A stretch of 64,000 nt of DNA, from contig RDZR01000027.1 of NCBI GenBank assembly GCA_004294095.1, forward strand, positions 17,248 to 81,247, in the 5' to 3' direction. Within the stretch, counting starts at the first letter, position 1, and every line of letters begins with the position of its first letter. The translations under genes were made by a program, and so were the position numbers. Below the pieces are notes generated by a model. It had not been told where the DNA came from. It searched no databases and was given only the letters and a program-made list of their open reading frames with translations. The DNA is from Verrucomicrobiota bacterium. Its GTDB lineage: Bacteria > Verrucomicrobiota > Verrucomicrobiia > Verrucomicrobiales > Akkermansiaceae. Shown piece after piece: positions 60,398 to 64,000 of this stretch.

Positions 60398-63300
60398 ATG
60401 CCTTTGAAATCCATCCTATGCATCTTGCTCGCAAGTTGTGCTCACCTTCTCACGCTGCGCGCGGAGACCAACGCGCAGCACGCGGTCGCCGCTTCATCAC
60501 TGGCTTTGAACGATCCGCCGCGCCTCGTTCTGCAATGGCCAGCTCGCGCGGATGCCACCGAATACAAAATTTTCCGGCGTCTTCCGGGTAGCACTTCGTG
60601 GCCATTGCCGATCCATGAAATCACGAGCGATGCGGCACCCAACACCGGATGGACTGATTTTTCCGTGGCCGCTGGCACGATTTACGAATACCGGATCATG
60701 TGCACGACCACATCGGCCGCCATCGTCGCATACAGCCATCTCTGGGCAGGCTTGGATGCCCCAATCGTGGAAAGCCGAGGAAGTTTGATCTTGTGCATCG
60801 ATCGCACCATTCGCGGTGGCATTGCCCCGGAGTTAAAACGCTACGAAATGGATCTCATCGGCGATGGGTGGAAAATTCACAAACATTACGTGCCGCGTGC
60901 GCTCGTCGGCCAACCGGGTTGGAAAGAAGCCGTCGTCGCCACTCGCCAACTCATCCTCAATACCGTGGCAGCGGATAGCGACGTGCGCGGCGTGGTGCTC
61001 ATCGGTCACGTTCCAGTGCCCTACAGCGGAAGGTTCGTCGCACCCGATGGTCATCCAGATCACTCGGGCGCTTGGCCGGCGGATCTTTACTACGGTGATC
61101 TCGATGCCACATGGGAGGATGAGGGCGTCTCGATTGGGGCCACTCGTCCCGAGAATCAAAATGCCGCGGGCGATGGGAAATTCGATTCCGGCGGCATTCC
61201 TACGACCAATGGCGTGGAATTAATGATCGGGCGCATTGATCTTTCCAGAATGCCGGCATTTGGCCTCTCTGAGACGGCACTGCTTAAGCGCTATTTTGAT
61301 AAAAACCACAACTTCCGCCATGGTGCCACGATCAGCCAGCGCCGCGGATTGATAGATTCAAATATCGGCCCACAACTCAGCGGGAAACATTCCGCCACGG
61401 CCCACCGTAGTTTTTCGGCACTTTTTGGCGCCGATCAAGTCGTCGAAGCGGATCTTCTCACCACACTTGCCAGCCAAAGCTATCTGATGGCGTATGGCGA
61501 TGGTGGCGGCACTTATACCAGTTCCGTCGGCGTCGCCAATACGAATCAATTTGCAGCCGCCGCTCCTCAGGCGGTATTTTTCTCATTATTTGGAAGTTAT
61601 TTTGGCGATTGGGATAATGAAAATAATTTACTCCGTGCGCCGCTAGCCGCCGCTGGTCATGGACTAACCAGCGCATGGAATGGCCGCCCTTACTGGAGTT
61701 ATCACCCGATGGGCATGGGCGCGCCGATCGGACTGGTGGCCCGAGAAGCACAAAATAACGAGCCTTTTCTCAATTATCAAAGCCCATCGTCCACCGGCGT
61801 TCGGGGCATCCACATCGCACTCATGGGAGATCCAGCGCTGCGGTTGCATCCATTTCCCCCACCCCGTGATTTGCAAATCACCGGCAGCGGCCCAAGCACC
61901 ACGCTCACTTGGCAACCATCCACCGATGCCAGCGTGAGCGGCTACCACATTTATCGCGCAGCTTCTCAAAAAGGCCCATACACTCGCGTCACCGGCGTGC
62001 CTGCCACGGCTAGCATTCCAGATGGGCAACCGATCGTCGCCACCAATTTCATCGATGCCACTCTTGGCGCAAACCTCGGCTCTTTCTATCAGGTCAGAGC
62101 GGTGAAACGCGAAATTTCTTCCACTGGCAGCTACTACCAAATGAGCCAAGGGATTTTTTCAAACAACCTGCCCGCAGACTTGCCCCAAATCGAGCCTGGC
62201 CAATACGCCGCGGGCGATGAGCAAAAGCCATTTTATTTTCGCGTCCTCATCGATGGCACATTTAGCTCCATCGCACAAGTCAGCGGGCAGCTTCCGCCCG
62301 GCCTCAGCCTCAATTTCACCACGGGCGAAATCACTGGCACACCACTCATCGCTGGCATTTACGAATTCGAGCTGCAAGCCAATGGCCCCGCTGGTATGGG
62401 TGGCTCAGAATCCATTTTGTTAGAAATTCTCAGCCTGCCATTTCTTGTGGTGCATGAGCCATTTGACTATCCAGCAGGATCCCAATCTTTGGCGAATCGC
62501 AACGGCGGCACCGGTTGGTCAAGCACTTGGGGCACGGCACTCAATGATGTCGCAGCATCAGACATGAGCTACCAGACTCCGCCGCATCTGCTCAAAACCA
62601 GCGGCCTCAGTGCGTCCATTCGCAATAACGTCGCCAGCTTTCGCAACCTACCCGCCACCTACGATAATGGCACCATCTGGCTCAGTGCCATCCTTCGCAT
62701 GAGCCATGCAAGCGGCGGCTGGGGCGGGCTTTCCTTGTTCGATGGCGGCGGTGAACGTTTGTTCGTTGGGCAACGCAACGGCAGCAGCGTTTGGGGCATG
62801 GAACGCGCTGGCTCGGGCACCATCAATTCACTCACGCCCACGAGCGAAACCGCATTCGTCGTCTTAAAATTAGTGCTGAGCCAAGGCCCTGATGACGTCT
62901 TTCTCTGGATCAATCCAAGTCTCGTCAATGAACCAAGCGAAGCCACCGCCTTCAAACTCGAAAATACCTCAGACTTTCAATTCAACCGCATTCGTTTGAT
63001 GCACGGCAAAGGCTCTGGAAGAACCATGACCGTCGATGAAATCCGCCTCGCGCGTAGTTTTTTTGAAATTGCTCCTACCCAGAACCCACTTGCCGCATTC
63101 CGTGCTCTCCATGGACTCACCATGGATGGCAGTGAAGATCTGCAATCTCCCGCGAGCGATGACGTCGCCAATCTGACCAAATTTGCCTTCCACATGATCG
63201 GCAGTAACAGCGGCCAACGCGAGAGCCTACCAATGCCCAACCGCAATCCAATCACCCCGGGCCGACTTGGCGGACTGCCCATCATCGAGCACCAACCCTC

Positions 63301-63532
63301 CTCAAATAATTTCACCCTACGCTTCGCGAAACGCAAGGATGCCGCCGAAATCGGACTCATCTACCAGTTAGAAAAATCCAACGACCTCACCCCAACAAAC
63401 TGGCAAGAAATCACGATCAGCGAATCATCGCGGCAACCCCTCGACGCACTATATGACATCATCGAAGCCAACATCCCAAGCTCAGGCAGCGCGGAATTTT
63501 TACGGATGAAAATAACCGCCCCAAATCCCTGA
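60398..63532 (+). CDS. large secreted protein with peptidase-C25-like region, FN3-like and putative-Ig (He_PIG-like) segments
   Basis: Signal peptide; GVVLIGHVPVPYSGRFVAPDGHPDHSGAWPADLYYGDLDATWED; VSGYHIYRAASQKGPY; LPPGLSLNFTTGEITGTPLIAGIYEF. Confidence 0.75.
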   Translation: MPLKSILCILLASCAHLLTLRAETNAQHAVAASSLALNDPPRLVLQWPARADATEYKIFRRLPGSTSWPLPIHEITSDAAPNTGWTDFSVAAGTIYEYRIMCTTTSAAIVAYSHLWAGLDAPIVESRGSLILCIDRTIRGGIAPELKRYEMDLIGDGWKIHKHYVPRALVGQPGWKEAVVATRQLILNTVAADSDVRGVVLIGHVPVPYSGRFVAPDGHPDHSGAWPADLYYGDLDATWEDEGVSIGATRPENQNAAGDGKFDSGGIPTTNGVELMIGRIDLSRMPAFGLSETALLKRYFDKNHNFRHGATISQRRGLIDSNIGPQLSGKHSATAHRSFSALFGADQVVEADLLTTLASQSYLMAYGDGGGTYTSSVGVANTNQFAAAAPQAVFFSLFGSYFGDWDNENNLLRAPLAAAGHGLTSAWNGRPYWSYHPMGMGAPIGLVAREAQNNEPFLNYQSPSSTGVRGIHIALMGDPALRLHPFPPPRDLQITGSGPSTTLTWQPSTDASVSGYHIYRAASQKGPYTRVTGVPATASIPDGQPIVATNFIDATLGANLGSFYQVRAVKREISSTGSYYQMSQGIFSNNLPADLPQIEPGQYAAGDEQKPFYFRVLIDGTFSSIAQVSGQLPPGLSLNFTTGEITGTPLIAGIYEFELQANGPAGMGGSESILLEILSLPFLVVHEPFDYPAGSQSLANRNGGTGWSSTWGTALNDVAASDMSYQTPPHLLKTSGLSASIRNNVASFRNLPATYDNGTIWLSAILRMSHASGGWGGLSLFDGGGERLFVGQRNGSSVWGMERAGSGTINSLTPTSETAFVVLKLVLSQGPDDVFLWINPSLVNEPSEATAFKLENTSDFQFNRIRLMHGKGSGRTMTVDEIRLARSFFEIAPTQNPLAAFRALHGLTMDGSEDLQSPASDDVANLTKFAFHMIGSNSGQRESLPMPNRNPITPGRLGGLPIIEHQPSSNNFTLRFAKRKDAAEIGLIYQLEKSNDLTPTNWQEITISESSRQPLDALYDIIEANIPSSGSAEFLRMKITAPNP

Positions 63533-63621
63533 GCCATTTTCATGTCAGTCTTTTTCTACATATGAGACTCGTGCATTACTCTACCAGCCGCCCTGTTTCG
63601 ATGATTTCTCGTAACTACAAC

Positions 63622-63682
63622 CCGAACCTCGCGTTCAACGCTCGCCCTCGCTGGTAGGGGTGCATGCGCTTTGACGTTGTGC
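63622..63682 (+). repeat. attC-like half-site
   Basis: AACGCTCGCCCTCGCTGGTAGGGGTGCATGCGCTTTGACGTTGTGC closely matches the R'-proximal part of the site at 31697-31858 (inverted orientation). Confidence 0.5.
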
Positions 63683-63688
63683 CAGAAA

Positions 63689-63880
63689 ATGGAAGAATTC
63701 CCGCAGAGCTATCGTTTTTACCGCCCGATCTTCTGGAAGAACGAAGACGATTACTACGAGTATTCTCAGGGCGGCACTGCAAACATCGTTCGGGTTTGTG
63801 GCAGGTTCTTTATTTTGACAGCCAATCACTGTTTCGCGAAGAGCCGTGAAGGTTGGTGCCTAGTATCTTGTAACTTTTAA
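63689..63880 (+). pseudogene. truncated trypsin-like peptidase ORF
   Basis: MEEFPQSYRFYRPIFWKNEDDYYEYSQGGTANIVRVCGRFFILTANHCFAK..., His-box-like TANHCF then early stop next to an IS630-type gene. Confidence 0.5.
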
Positions 63881-64000
63881 AGTTTCGGATAAAGGCGAGT
63901 AAGTTTAATTCTGGCGTTTTCATTGGTGAAGCGCCAATGAATCGGTGCTCCGCGGGTATTGCGTGCCGTTTCCCAGGCGGCGACTTCGATTCTCAGGCGC
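63877..64000 (-). mobile_element. IS630-family transposase, C-terminal part (continues beyond the window)
   Basis: Reverse translation from the edge: RLRIEVAAWETARNTRGAPIHWRFTNENARIKLTRLYPKL*; resembles the IS630 transposase C-terminus. Confidence 0.82.

Noticed and set aside
1-64000. CRISPR arrays, rRNA and tRNA genes
   Set aside because: No regularly spaced direct repeats and no recognisable rRNA or tRNA sequence found by eye; a tRNAscan/Infernal run would be decisive.

Overview
The window is a chromosomal segment that looks verrucomicrobial from its gene content and PEP-CTERM signal (inference, no taxonomy search run). Housekeeping loci: tig-clpP-clpX, lysA, accA, rluD-like, a UvrD/PcrA-type helicase, ureABCEFGD and two Gfo/Idh/MocA genes. 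Accessory loci: (1) a translationally coupled seven-gene operon at 1.8-11.2 kb (HMG-CoA reductase, UbiA-like, PEP-synthase-like, DUF3419/BtaA-like, a polyprenol/phytol-kinase-like membrane protein, GNAT, AMP-ligase). I cannot assign it to a described pathway and it is my main candidate for an undescribed isoprenoid/lipid system. (2) A VTC / DUF4956 / pseudopilin set near a large CotH protein. (3) An integrase-less array of gene cassettes with attC-like sites at 30.2-32.9 kb, one holding a perfect 24-bp-arm palindrome. A related attC-like half-site lies at 63.6 kb in the opposite orientation, next to a trypsin-like ORF that appears cut by an IS630-type element. (4) A type III PKS / FAD reductase / methyltransferase operon followed by ZnuBC-like genes. 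(5) A complete Nit1C-type nitrilase cluster with a divergent LacI gene. (6) A bacterial Whirly-like candidate. The heptamer TGTTAGA/TCTAACA is visibly over-represented, independent of frame and strand, and sparse in the segments that look horizontally acquired. All calls come from reading the sequence and recognising motifs; no searches were run.
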